This document shows, in pieces, positions 1 through 7,884 of a stretch of DNA of 57,302 nt. Below the pieces are notes generated by a model. The model saw nothing but the letters and a program-made list of their open reading frames with translations, was not told the origin of the DNA and did no database searches. The stretch spans positions 1 through 57,302 of the forward strand of contig NZ_LATM01000028.1 of NCBI RefSeq assembly GCF_000972495.1, read 5' to 3'. Positions within the stretch are counted from its first letter, which is position 1. Each line of letters opens with the position of its first letter. This DNA comes from Hymenobacter terrenus. GTDB lineage: Bacteria > Bacteroidota > Bacteroidia > Cytophagales > Hymenobacteraceae. Both the position numbers and the translations under genes were made by a program.

Positions 1-168
1 CCCCGCCGCGGGGTCGTCGAGCGCAGCTGGAGCTGGAGCGCCCGCTGCAAGCGCCTGGCCCACGATTACGAACGCCGGGCTGTGAGTCTGCAGCAGCTCC
101 ACTACCTGGCCTTTGTCAGCCTGATGCTCGCCAAGGCTTCGGCGCTACAGCTCTTTACAAGTCCCTAA
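1..168 (+). pseudogene. IS5-type transposase, C-terminal fragment
   Basis: An open frame enters from the left edge and stops at TAA 166-168. Its 55 residues contain VVERSWSWSARCKRLAHDYE, the C-terminal catalytic-Glu region usual in IS5-group DDE transposases (family pattern VVERSFaWlnr.RRLakDYE), followed by a hydrophobic tail. The N-terminal part lies outside the window, so it cannot be said whether the whole gene is intact. The next IS begins only 3 bp after the stop, so the two elements are abutted or nested. Confidence 0.75.
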
Positions 169-220
169 CAGGCGCTAGAGCCTGAGGACAATCATCTTTG
201 GTCAGCACTAGTTTAAGCGG

Positions 221-556
221 ATGCGTCGACATGAAATAACTGACCGTCAGTGGGCCGTGGTCGCGCCGCTTTTATCAGGCAAGGCGACGGACTGCGGTGT
301 CACAGACCAGGATAACCGCCTGTTTTTCAATGCCGTCGTGTGGCTTATGCGCACCGGTGTGCCGTGGGCTGACTTGCCGACCCGCTTCGGCAAATCGAAT
401 TCGGTGTGTCGACGATTTCGTCGACTGGCCCAACAAGGCGTGTGGGAAGGCTTATTTGAGGCGCTACAAGCCCCGGAACTGGACTGGGTCATGCTGGATT
501 CGACCATTTTACGGGCCCATCAGCATGCCGCTGGCCAAAAAAAAGGACCCCGCTGA
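221..556 (+). CDS. IS5-family transposase, first frame (orfA)
   Basis: This 111-residue frame carries the N-terminal DUF4096-like domain of IS5 transposases (ITDRQWAVVAPLL, then GVPWADLPTRFG) and the first catalytic aspartate in WVMLDSTILRAHQHAAG. Read straight it ends QKKGPR. A run of eight A (537-544) lies just before the end; a -1 slip there moves translation into the frame of the second ORF and gives a continuous protein of about 248 residues containing LTECLGRSRGGMGTKIH, a conserved family junction. This is very probably programmed frameshifting rather than damage. Confidence 0.85.
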   Translation: MRRHEITDRQWAVVAPLLSGKATDCGVTDQDNRLFFNAVVWLMRTGVPWADLPTRFGKSNSVCRRFRRLAQQGVWEGLFEALQAPELDWVMLDSTILRAHQHAAGQKKGPR

Positions 557-585
557 CCGAGTGCCTGGGCCGTAGCCGCGGCGGC

Positions 586-966
586 ATGGGCACCAAAATC
601 CACGCCTGTACTGACGCGCTGAGCAACGCCGTGCGCCTGATTGCCACCGGTGGCCAAGCCGGCGACTGCCCGCAGGCCCTGCCCTTGCTCGCGGGCCTGC
701 ACCCAGGCAAAGTGCTGGCCGATACAGCCTATGATAGCGACGAAAACCGCACCTACTATGCCCAAAACGGCATTGAGGCCGTCATTCCCAGTCACCCAGG
801 GCGGGTCGAACCCGTCGAGATGGACGCAGAAACCTACCGCAACAAAATCGAACGCTTTTTTGGCCGCCTGAAGCAGTATCGGCGCCTAGCTACGCGCTAC
901 GAAAAAACGGTCATCTCTTTCTTGGCCCTCTGGCATATCGCCGCGGCCCTCGATTGGCTCCGCTGA
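586..966 (+). CDS. IS5-family transposase, second frame (orfB)
   Basis: This 126-residue frame holds the rest of the DDE domain: the second Asp in VLADTAYDSDENR and the Glu in YRNKIERFFGRLKQYRRLATRYEK. The first in-frame ATG is at 586, but the reading frame is open upstream to about 544 and the conserved family sequence starts there, so the real product is most likely the orfA-orfB fusion made by -1 slippage on A8 at 537-544. The frame ends inside the right-hand inverted repeat, as usual for compact IS elements. Confidence 0.85.
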   Translation: MGTKIHACTDALSNAVRLIATGGQAGDCPQALPLLAGLHPGKVLADTAYDSDENRTYYAQNGIEAVIPSHPGRVEPVEMDAETYRNKIERFFGRLKQYRRLATRYEKTVISFLALWHIAAALDWLR

Positions 967-1189
967 TTGTCCTCAAGCTCTAGTGCAGGTACTCGTGTTG
1001 GCATCATTTATTCGGGGCGATAGCCAAGAGCTTAGGATGTATCGGCTACGTCATTATGCATAGAGTTGATTTTTATCATTTAGTATCTATGCATACCTTT
1101 AAGTCGTGGATGGTAGGTTTTGCAAACAATGCGCCAGACATATTGCGATACGCCAGTCTAACCTATAAACATTGGGGATTGCTGGATTT

Positions 1190-1383
1190 ATGATGGCTTC
1201 AGCCATAGCACTGGTTCCATTGCTACTAGGGACATGGGACAAACTACGGAAAGGGTCAGCATTTAGCTCTGAAGACTATGCTACGCTAATGCTGAGTTTG
1301 GCTTTAATACCTATTGCCTTTACGCTTTTTAATACTCAATGCACGAACGGTACTGGCACCCTGCTCTACTATTCCTTGCAAAC
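1190..1383 (+). pseudogene. Truncated small membrane protein
   Basis: The frame opens at ATG 1190 (or 1193) and encodes two hydrophobic stretches, SAIALVPLLLGTW and LMLSLALIPIAFTLF, separated by a charged loop. At 1383-1384 it runs into the inverted repeat of the neighbouring IS982-family element and continues only as IS sequence to a stop at 1451-1453, so the native C-terminus has been lost. I do not recognise the family. The preceding 200 bases hold an 8-bp inverted repeat (TGCATAGA ... TCTATGCA, about 1057-1092) and nothing else I can support. Confidence 0.35.
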
Positions 1384-2334
1384 CCAAGTTGCGGAGGGTT
1401 CTATAAGCCGAACCGGTCGAGGGTTTGCACGAAGACAAACAGACCGATCTTGAGCGCGAAGCCGGCGGCGGAGGTGGCGTGAATCTTCTTGGGGAAACGC
1501 ACGGTGAGTTGGCTGAAGCAGGTTTCGATGCCGTGGCGGAAGTGCTCGATCAGGAAGGCACGGGCCGGCTCGTGCGGCCGTTTGCTATTGGCGCGCCGCG
1601 CGGTGTGCTGCTGGCAGCCGGTGGCTTGTTCGAACACGTCTTCGTGGGCGTAGTCGGTGTAGGCCGCATCGGCATAAAGCACACTGCCGTCAGGCAGGTC
1701 CGGGTCCAGTTAGCGCAAGCCCGTCATATCCGCCTCGCCGCCGGGATGGAGATGGTAGGCCACCGGCCGCCCGTCCACGGTAGCCACGACCTGCACTTTT
1801 ACCCCGTAGAACCAGCAGCGCTTGCTGGCGCAGCGCCCGTGATAGGCCTTGCCTGTCAATAGCTTGCAGCGCGGAATGCGGGTGTTGTGGCACACGGGTA
1901 CAGGAAACGAGTCGATGACGTAGCGGGCCTCGGTGTGCAGGGCTTTGAGCAGCTGGCCGAAGGTGGCGAATAGCTCGTCCAACACGTCTTTGAGCTGGTA
2001 CACCTGGCGTGAAAAACCATTTTTGTGCAACTCGCGCTGCCCCCAGTGGGCCTGCAGGTAACGCCGCGCCTGCGCCAAGTTGCCCCCGAAGTAGCGGGCC
2101 CCCACCAACGCCGTGGTCACTCCTCCGGCGTCGAACAGGTGCTGGCGCGGGTCCGGCTGCGGCGCCCACGCCGGCCGGCAAGCCGTGAGCAAATCGTCCA
2201 TAAAGCAGTACATTGCCACGGTCTGTTTCGTCATGAGCAAGCGTATGGAGTGAAGCGTCAGATACTTCAAACCTACTCTGTTTCGTGCGGAACAGACTTC
2301 TTTTTAGGTCTGTCCAATCGATCCGCAACTTGGA
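1383..2334 (-). mobile_element. IS982-family insertion sequence
   Basis: About 950 bp bounded by inverted repeats that share the 12-mer CCAAGTTGCGGA (1384-1395 direct, 2322-2333 reverse complement), with partial matching beyond. One transposase gene on the minus strand fills the element. No convincing target duplication is visible. The length is normal for IS982. The transposase has an internal stop, so the copy is probably immobile unless helped in trans. Confidence 0.82.
1401..2234 (-). pseudogene. IS982-family transposase with one in-frame stop
   Basis: The likely start is ATG at 2232-2234 (MTKQTVAMYCFMDDLL). The frame reads an IS982 transposase: IDSFPVPVCHNTRIPRCK carries a catalytic Asp and the family signature, followed by GKAYHGRCASKRCWFYGVKV, then ADAAYTDY (second Asp), then IETCFSQLTVRFPKKIHA and GFALKIGLFVFV, the usual C-terminus. 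A TAA at 1710-1712 interrupts it between TGLR and LDPDLPDGSVLYADAAYTDY; both halves are in the same frame, so this is a single nonsense mutation and not a frameshift. Total length without the stop (about 277 residues) is typical. The decay appears recent because the rest is well preserved. Confidence 0.85.
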
Positions 2335-2679
2335 TTTGCTAGCTACGGTTTTCTGAGGCGCAGATATTTTATATATTTAAGCGCGAGGTTATTTGCGCTA
2401 ATACTAGTAGTTGGTCTTGTTGATCTGTATCGCCTAACCCGACGTACGTTTACCCAATAGACAGGATACTCATATTCAAGTCGTACCTATAGATACCTGA
2501 CCCTGAGATTACAGCAATGCCAAGTGTACCGAGAATACAAGCTTTAAGCGTTGGGGCTGTTAAGCGAGCGAGCAGAAATATTCATTCTAATTTAACAAAG
2601 TAAGGTATATACTATTTTCATCGATCACAGACAGCGCGTATGACTCTTAAGCATTAGCGACTCCTTGGATTATGTGTAT
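2335..2679. other. Non-coding stretch after IS982
   Basis: No credible gene was found on either strand. Base composition is more AT-rich than the flanks. I see no terminator, tRNA or clear repeat. It lies downstream of the decayed transposase on the minus strand and may be the eroded outer part of that element. Confidence 0.5.
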
Positions 2680-3165
2680 TACTCTGCATGCAACGGCATG
2701 TGGGCCACAGTGAGAAAGGAACTAGTCATTTTGCATAGCAGGTAGCGAATCTTTGGGCCTTCTTGAGTTATCAGAAAAAGCGTTCGACTTTGTTGCGTCG
2801 GCATAGAGGTTTTCATCATGGGACCGCGCTAATCCAAGCGATTTTCCTAGAATGATATTACAAATTCGGATTTATATTGTATGATAATTTTCCTAATGCT
2901 GTTAGTATTGTAAACGTTGTCAGCGACGAGGATATCCAGCGCTGATAGAAGGGCGGCCAGAAAGTCTTGTAACCATGAGTTGTCAGGCCTGTTGGATTGG
3001 GCTAAGGCTCAGATACAGATAATTGCTCAGTGCATTTCTACGCTTCCCATTCGATAAGACGATAGTTAGTAGAGATTAGATGGCATTTGTTTTCGAGTAG
3101 GGGCATAAAATTCAAGGCTCAGTGCGGTCATGCATGTTTTATCTTATGCAACGTGGATGCTTAAA
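2680..3165 (-). pseudogene. Heavily decayed IS5-type transposase
   Basis: No open frame survives, but translating the minus strand piecewise recovers the order of conserved blocks seen in the intact IS5 transposase of this window. Around 2890-2987: LLSALDILVADNVYNTNSIRK, comparable with VLADTAYDSDENR. Around 2774-2803: CRRNKVERFF, comparable with YRNKIERFF. Immediately after, across two stops: LKKAQRFATCYAK, comparable with LKQYRRLATRYEK, then a fragment with F.LW like FLALWHI. An upstream nucleotide match near 3120-3160 resembles the KIHACTDAL region. Several stops and frameshifts are needed, so it is an old relic. The outer limits are approximate. Confidence 0.6.
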
Positions 3166-3181
3166 TACAATGGTATTCTCC

Positions 3182-4705
3182 CTAGGGTGTAGGCAGCGTC
3201 CAGAGCCAGCAAGCATAGCGGCCAACAGCGCGGTGCGGCGCCTTAGGAAAGGTTAAGCGAACCTGAGCAGAATCAGCCGAATTAGCAGTGAGTATGTATC
3301 CAGGGCCTTGCAGGGTGGCTATAGTAGCACGAGGCACCACACGCACAGCCTTGGGGTATGCTTGCACATAGAAACGCAGCGATGCATTGTATCCATGAAA
3401 GCCACCTACTGCCGTAGATGGCCGTAATGCTCGGTAGAAACCTGGCCTAGCCACTACGTATAGGGGTGTTGGCGGGTGCGCCTCTTTGCGTAACTCTCGA
3501 ATAGCGTAACCTGGCCACTCGTCAACAAACGGGTCTCGCCAATTACCACGCAATTCATGTCGAATTGTGAGCAGAGGTGGAAGAATGATAAATGCAGTGA
3601 GTAGCACCCGCAGACTCATTTGTATTGCCCCCTTAGGTGCTCGCCTCAGTAGGTAAGTGGCCAAGCGGGGGGCCCCCAGCCCCACTAATATTGCGAGCCA
3701 CGGATAAGATGGAATGGCATACCACTCAATCCTGGTTTTTGCGGAGGTTAGCACAAGTAGCAATCCTAGGGCCCAACTCAATGCAAACCACGACACGCGC
3801 CGTGCCCGGGCATTGGGATGGCGCAAAGCAAAGGGAATTGCCAAAGGCAGCACATAAACCCATGGCAGCAGTTTGCTGTGAACCATGCGTTCAATGTAGT
3901 AGTACCAAGGAGAATAATGGGCCTCTAATGTGGTACCGTAGCGCCCACCCAATTCGTTGAGGTTAACTGCAGGCCAATAGCCAGGTGCTAGCCATTCGCG
4001 AAGGGCATACCATCCCACCGTTACCGCACTCCAAATCAGTAGGGTAAGCCACAAACCTGGCTTAAGCAGTAACTGACGACCATGGCGTTGCGTCAGACAA
4101 TAAAGAGCTGCACCAGGTAGAGGGAGCAACACGGCTACGCCCTTAGTAAGAGTGCCCATGATAAGCCCAACGGCTATTCCTATCCACCAGCGGCTATGAC
4201 CGGTTTCGAGTATAAGTATCAACGATAAGCCTAATAGTAACTGCGCCAAGGTGAGGAGCGCATCATAGTCGCCAGAATGGCCGTGGTGCTCTCCCAAAAA
4301 TCCTAGCGCACTTATCAGAACAGAGCCGGCCAATAATCCTCCGACTGGACGTCGCAGGAACCTGGCCATAAATAAGTAGACTAAACCAATGGATGCTAGT
4401 GCCGCTAAGGCAGCGGGTAAGCGCACCGCCCATTCACTAGGACCTATTAAGCGAATAAGCCCGGCTTGCAGCCATATCATGAGCGGCGGCTTCGTGTTCC
4501 ATAGGTCAGGCTTGTATCCGAAAGTTGTCACAAGCCAGTCCCCAGTTTTTGACATCTCTAAAGCACTTACAGCCAATCGTGCTTCATCCCATTGCCGCAA
4601 GGTGAGACCACCTAAGTCAGTAAGTAACCCAATTGGGGCAATAATACCTAACAGCACGCCGCCAATGCGGCCCAATCGTCGAATTTCAGGTGGAGTTAGG
4701 ATCAT
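3182..4705 (-). CDS. GT39/ArnT-like membrane glycosyltransferase
   Basis: A 507-residue integral membrane protein from ATG 4705 (a GTG at 4723 would add six residues). The first hydrophobic helix is followed by LRQWDEARLAVSALEM, the acidic DE motif on the first external loop that binds the lipid-phosphate sugar donor in PMT/ArnT-type (GT-C fold) enzymes. KPPLMIWLQAGLIRLIG and about ten further hydrophobic segments follow, then a soluble C-terminal domain of about 120 residues. The family moves a sugar from a polyprenyl-phosphate carrier to lipid or protein outside the inner membrane; the substrate cannot be read from sequence. It stands alone between the IS region and the ribosomal genes and is divergent from rplC. 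Confidence 0.85.
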   Translation of the reverse strand: MILTPPEIRRLGRIGGVLLGIIAPIGLLTDLGGLTLRQWDEARLAVSALEMSKTGDWLVTTFGYKPDLWNTKPPLMIWLQAGLIRLIGPSEWAVRLPAALAALASIGLVYLFMARFLRRPVGGLLAGSVLISALGFLGEHHGHSGDYDALLTLAQLLLGLSLILILETGHSRWWIGIAVGLIMGTLTKGVAVLLPLPGAALYCLTQRHGRQLLLKPGLWLTLLIWSAVTVGWYALREWLAPGYWPAVNLNELGGRYGTTLEAHYSPWYYYIERMVHSKLLPWVYVLPLAIPFALRHPNARARRVSWFALSWALGLLLVLTSAKTRIEWYAIPSYPWLAILVGLGAPRLATYLLRRAPKGAIQMSLRVLLTAFIILPPLLTIRHELRGNWRDPFVDEWPGYAIRELRKEAHPPTPLYVVARPGFYRALRPSTAVGGFHGYNASLRFYVQAYPKAVRVVPRATIATLQGPGYILTANSADSAQVRLTFPKAPHRAVGRYACWLWTLPTP

Positions 4706-5095
4706 CAAATAGATCAGGGGCACTTACTTGCTTAAGGACTGTCCTCAGTTCAAGGATACACCTAGGCAAGATCTCGCTCAGGAAAAGTGGCGTCAAAAGA
4801 CCACGCAATGAATAATGAGAATGCAAAGATGGTCTACCGCTATGGTGTATGATACGCTTTAAGTATAAAATCAAGGGGAATTAAGCTTAATTTACACGGT
4901 TGAACGTGAAGCATTCTTTTTGCATATTTTGATAGAACATCTGTAATTGACAGCTTCTGCACCATAAATGGCTTCTGACGAACTGAACCTGATTGACTTT
5001 GATACAATAACTACATCATGCAAATAGAAAGAAGAGCTAACAGCCTCACCTAGAAAATATTTCTGGTTGTCATTGTGATTGCCGGGCCTTTTTTC
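4706..5095. other. Intergenic region between glycosyltransferase and rplC
   Basis: This 390-base stretch separates two divergent genes and holds no credible ORF. AT-rich runs increase toward the right, where the rplC promoter lies. There is no trace of rpsJ, fusA, rpsG or rpsL, which commonly precede rplC in Bacteroidota. No promoter box for the minus-strand glycosyltransferase could be identified with confidence. Confidence 0.6.
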
Positions 5096-5103
5096 TATCT
5101 TTG
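5073..5103 (+). promoter_or_regulatory. Bacteroidota-type promoter of the rplC operon
   Basis: TATCTTTG at 5096-5103 is an exact match to the Bacteroidota minus-7 consensus TAnnTTTG. A TTG at 5073-5075 lies 20 bp upstream, the expected place for the minus-33 element. Transcription would begin near 5108-5111, giving a leader of about 57 nt before the rplC ATG. Confidence 0.85.
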
Positions 5104-5115
5104 CACTCCCTTAGC

Positions 5116-5143
5116 GAAAACGGCACTCGGCCGTTTTCTTTTT
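5116..5143 (+). promoter_or_regulatory. Terminator-like leader hairpin before rplC
   Basis: A perfect 9-bp stem (GAAAACGGC 5116-5124 with GCCGTTTTC 5130-5138) closes a 5-nt loop and is followed at once by five T. The shape is that of an intrinsic terminator, yet it lies only a few bases after the predicted transcription start and before the first gene, so it may act as an attenuator or as a 5' stabilising structure for the ribosomal protein mRNA. Confidence 0.6.
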
Positions 5144-5166
5144 GTGTTCATAAATCACCAAATAGA

Positions 5167-5787
5167 ATGCCTGGCATCATCGGTAAGAAAATCGGTATGA
5201 CAAGCCTCTTCACTCCGGATGGGAAAAACATTCCCTGCACGCTCATCGAAGCGGGCCCGTGCGTAGTGACGCAGGTTAAGACTATCGCGAATGACGGTTA
5301 CATCGCCATTCAAATTGGGTACGGCGAGAAAAAAGAGAAGAACACCACCAAGGCTTTGGTTGGTCACTTCAAAAAAGCTGGCACTACCCCTAAGAAAAAA
5401 CTGGTTGAATTCCGCCTCGATGCCGAATCCACCTATGCCGCTGGCGCAACCATCGACGCTACTCTATTTGAAGAGGGAGAGTTTGTGGACGTAGTTGGCA
5501 CTTCCAAAGGCAAGGGCTTTCAGGGTGTCGTAAAGCGTTACAACTTCCAGGGCGTTGGTGGCCAGACTCACGGTCAGCACAACCGCCTGCGTCACCCCGG
5601 CTCTATCGGTGCTTGCTCCTGGCCTTCACGCGTGTTCAAAGGAATGCGCATGGGTGGCCGTATGGGTAATGACCGCGTGAAAGTACAAAACCTGAAGGTG
5701 ATGCGCGTAGTGGGTGATAAGAACCTGATTCTGGTGAGCGGCTCGATTCCCGGTGCTAAGAATTCTTACGTGGTAATCGAGAAATAG
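5167..5787 (+). CDS. rplC: 50S ribosomal protein L3
   Basis: 206 residues. ATG 5167 is chosen because MPGIIGKKIGMTSLF is the conserved L3 start; the frame is open for 22 codons upstream, but that part covers the promoter leader. L3 binds the 3' domain of 23S rRNA early in assembly and reaches the peptidyl transferase centre with its central loop, here QTHGQHNRLRHPGSIG. The C-terminal VFKGMRMGGRMGNDRVKVQN is typical. It is the first gene of the transcript; rplD starts 8 bp after the stop. No Shine-Dalgarno sequence is seen; the upstream bases are A-rich. Confidence 0.97.
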   Translation: MPGIIGKKIGMTSLFTPDGKNIPCTLIEAGPCVVTQVKTIANDGYIAIQIGYGEKKEKNTTKALVGHFKKAGTTPKKKLVEFRLDAESTYAAGATIDATLFEEGEFVDVVGTSKGKGFQGVVKRYNFQGVGGQTHGQHNRLRHPGSIGACSWPSRVFKGMRMGGRMGNDRVKVQNLKVMRVVGDKNLILVSGSIPGAKNSYVVIEK

Positions 5788-5795
5788 ACTTTACG

Positions 5796-6434
5796 ATGGA
5801 ACTCTCTGTTTATAGCCTTAAAGGCGAAGACACCGGCCGCAAGGTGACCCTGTCTGACGCCATCTTCGGCCTCGAGCCGAACGAGCATGTGATGTACCTG
5901 GACGTAAAGCAGTACTTGGCTAACCAGCGCCAAGGCACGCACAAGTCCAAGCAGCGCAACGAGGTGCACGGCACCACGAAGAAGCTCAAGAAACAAAAAG
6001 GTACGGGCGGTGCCCGTGCCGGCAGCATGAAATCAGGTGTGTTCGTAGGTGGTGGCCGCATGTTCGGTCCGCAGCCCCGCGACTACGGTTTCAAGCTGAA
6101 CAAGAAGACCAAGCGCGTAGCTCGCCTCTCGGCCCTGTCGAGCTTGGCCAAAGACGGCAAAATTTCCCTCGTGGAAACCATTTCGCTGGCTGCTCCCCGC
6201 ACCAAAGACTTCGTTGCCATCCTCGACGGCCTCAAGCTGAACAATGGCAAAAAGACCATGCTTGTTACTGGTGAGGTAAACAAGAACGTTATTCTCAGCG
6301 CCCGCAACCTGCAGAAAGTGAAAGTGTCGACTCCCATTGGTCTCAACACGCACGACCTGCTTAACACGGATACGTTACTAATTTCGGAAGACGGCTTGGC
6401 TTCATTGGTTCAACTCTATAGCACCGCTGAATAA
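5796..6434 (+). CDS. rplD: 50S ribosomal protein L4
   Basis: 212 residues, usual length. L4 binds domain I of 23S rRNA and lines the peptide exit tunnel with a long basic loop, here KKLKKQKGTGGARAGSMKSG followed by FVGGGRMFGPQPRDYGFKL, which is the family signature. In some bacteria L4 also represses its own operon; whether that occurs here is unknown, and the leader lacks the enterobacterial S10-type architecture. The stop abuts the ATG of rplW with no gap, which suggests coupled translation. Confidence 0.97.
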   Translation: MELSVYSLKGEDTGRKVTLSDAIFGLEPNEHVMYLDVKQYLANQRQGTHKSKQRNEVHGTTKKLKKQKGTGGARAGSMKSGVFVGGGRMFGPQPRDYGFKLNKKTKRVARLSALSSLAKDGKISLVETISLAAPRTKDFVAILDGLKLNNGKKTMLVTGEVNKNVILSARNLQKVKVSTPIGLNTHDLLNTDTLLISEDGLASLVQLYSTAE

Positions 6435-6722
6435 ATGAGCACCCTGAAACGTCCTATCGTGACCGAAAAGGCCACCGGCCTCAATGAAAAAGGTCGCTAC
6501 ACTTTTGAAGTGGAGCGTACGGCTAACAAAGTGCAAATCAAGAAGGACATCGAAACGCTGTACGGCGTAACCGTGACCGACATCAACACGATTCGCACCA
6601 TTGGCAAAGTAAAGTCAAAAGGCACCAAGACCGGTCAGGTAACCGGCCGTCGCGCCCACGGCAAGAAAGCCATTGTTACTGTGAAAGAAGGCGATGTAAT
6701 CGACTTCTACGGCAACCTCTAG
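6435..6722 (+). CDS. rplW: 50S ribosomal protein L23
   Basis: 95 residues. It begins MSTLKRPIVTEKATGL, the conserved L23 opening, and contains TFEVERTANKVQIKKDIETL. L23 sits at the tunnel exit and docks trigger factor and SRP. It directly follows rplD. About 51 bp separate it from rplB, a slightly longer gap than the others in this block, without a clear hairpin. Confidence 0.97.
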   Translation: MSTLKRPIVTEKATGLNEKGRYTFEVERTANKVQIKKDIETLYGVTVTDINTIRTIGKVKSKGTKTGQVTGRRAHGKKAIVTVKEGDVIDFYGNL

Positions 6723-6773
6723 GCCGCCTGCTTCGCCTCAAATTTTTCGCCGCAAAAGCACAAATAGCTAGTA

Positions 6774-7601
6774 ATGGCACTTAAAAAACTCAGACCAACC
6801 AGCCCAGGGCAACGTTTCCGCGTTGCACCGGCGTTCGACGAGATTACTACGTCGACCCCGGAGAAGTCACTGATGACTTCCCTCCCTAAATCGGGTGGCC
6901 GGAACTCTTCCGGTAAAATGTCCAACCGCTATATTGGTGGTGGTCATAAGACCCAATACCGTATCGTGGACTTCAAACGCGACAAAGCCGGTGTTCCGGC
7001 TACCGTGAAGACCATTGAGTACGATCCTAACCGTACCGCCCGCATCGCTCTGCTCAACTATGCAGATGGTGAGAAGCGCTACATCATCGCGCCCGCCGGT
7101 ATGACGGTTGGGACGACCGTAGTATCGGGTCCCGGTGTAGCTCCCGAGGTGGGCAATACCTTGCCGTTGCGTGAGATTCCCCTCGGTACTATCGTTCACA
7201 ATATCGAATTGCACCCCGGCACGGGCGCTGCTATGGCCCGCTCGGCCGGCACGTACGCGCAACTGGTGGCTCGCGAGGAGAAATACGCCACGCTCAAGTT
7301 GCCCTCCGGCGAGATGCGTATGGTCCTCGTTACTTGCATGGCTACGGTCGGCACGGTATCGAATGGTGACCATATGAACGTCCGCATGGGTAAAGCTGGT
7401 CGTAATCGTTGGGCTGGTCGTCGTCCCCGCGTTCGTGGTGTAGCCATGAACCCCGTTGATCACCCCATGGGTGGTGGCGAAGGCAAATCGTCGGGTGGTC
7501 ACCCACGGAGCCGCAAAGGTCTGCTGTCGAAAGGCTACAAGACCCGTGATAAAAATAAGTATTCGGAGAACCTGATTGTGAGCCGCAAAGGCAAGAAGTA
7601 A
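6774..7601 (+). CDS. rplB: 50S ribosomal protein L2
   Basis: 275 residues, full length. L2 joins the subunits and supports the peptidyl transferase centre. The N-terminal OB-like domain (GGGHKTQYRIVDFKRDKAGV) and the C-terminal SH3-like domain are present, as is RVRGVAMNPVDHP with the conserved Asp-His. The next residue is Met (DHPMGGGEG), where E. coli has His (DHPHGGGEG); Met is, to my knowledge, the usual Bacteroidota form. The gene sits 3 bp before rpsS. Confidence 0.97.
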   Translation: MALKKLRPTSPGQRFRVAPAFDEITTSTPEKSLMTSLPKSGGRNSSGKMSNRYIGGGHKTQYRIVDFKRDKAGVPATVKTIEYDPNRTARIALLNYADGEKRYIIAPAGMTVGTTVVSGPGVAPEVGNTLPLREIPLGTIVHNIELHPGTGAAMARSAGTYAQLVAREEKYATLKLPSGEMRMVLVTCMATVGTVSNGDHMNVRMGKAGRNRWAGRRPRVRGVAMNPVDHPMGGGEGKSSGGHPRSRKGLLSKGYKTRDKNKYSENLIVSRKGKK

Positions 7602-7604
7602 CAT

Positions 7605-7883
7605 ATGGCACGTTCACTCAAAAAAGGGCCGTACATTGACTTCCGGCTGGAAAAGAAAGTCACGGCACTCGAAACGGCTGGTAAGAAATCGGTGGTGAAG
7701 ACTTGGTCGCGCCGCTCGATGATTTCCCCGGATTTCGTTGGCCATACATTCGCTGTTCACAACGGCAATAAGTTCATCCCGGTGTATGTGACCGAGAATA
7801 TGGTAGGGCACAAGTTGGGCGAATTCGCTCCAACGCGCAACTTCCGTGGTCACATCGCCAAAAAAGATAAAGGCAAGCGCTAA
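7605..7883 (+). CDS. rpsS: 30S ribosomal protein S19
   Basis: 92 residues with MARSLKKGPYID at the start and FVGHTFAVHNGNKFIPVYV plus MVGHKLGEFAPTRNFRGH in the middle, all standard. S19 binds the 3' major domain of 16S rRNA in the head with S13. One base separates its stop from the rplV ATG. Confidence 0.97.
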   Translation: MARSLKKGPYIDFRLEKKVTALETAGKKSVVKTWSRRSMISPDFVGHTFAVHNGNKFIPVYVTENMVGHKLGEFAPTRNFRGHIAKKDKGKR

Positions 7884-7884
7884 G

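Larger units (their letters stand above)
172..986 (+). mobile_element. Complete IS5-family insertion sequence
   Basis: The element is about 815 bp and bounded by 23-bp terminal inverted repeats at 172-194 and 964-986, which match at 21 of 23 positions (core GAGGACAATCA). Between them lie two overlapping transposase frames. The dinucleotide AG flanks both ends (170-171 and 987-988) and could be a short target duplication, but two bases are weak evidence. Size, ends and the two-frame layout fit the IS427-like subgroup of IS5. Everything needed for mobility appears present. Confidence 0.88.
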
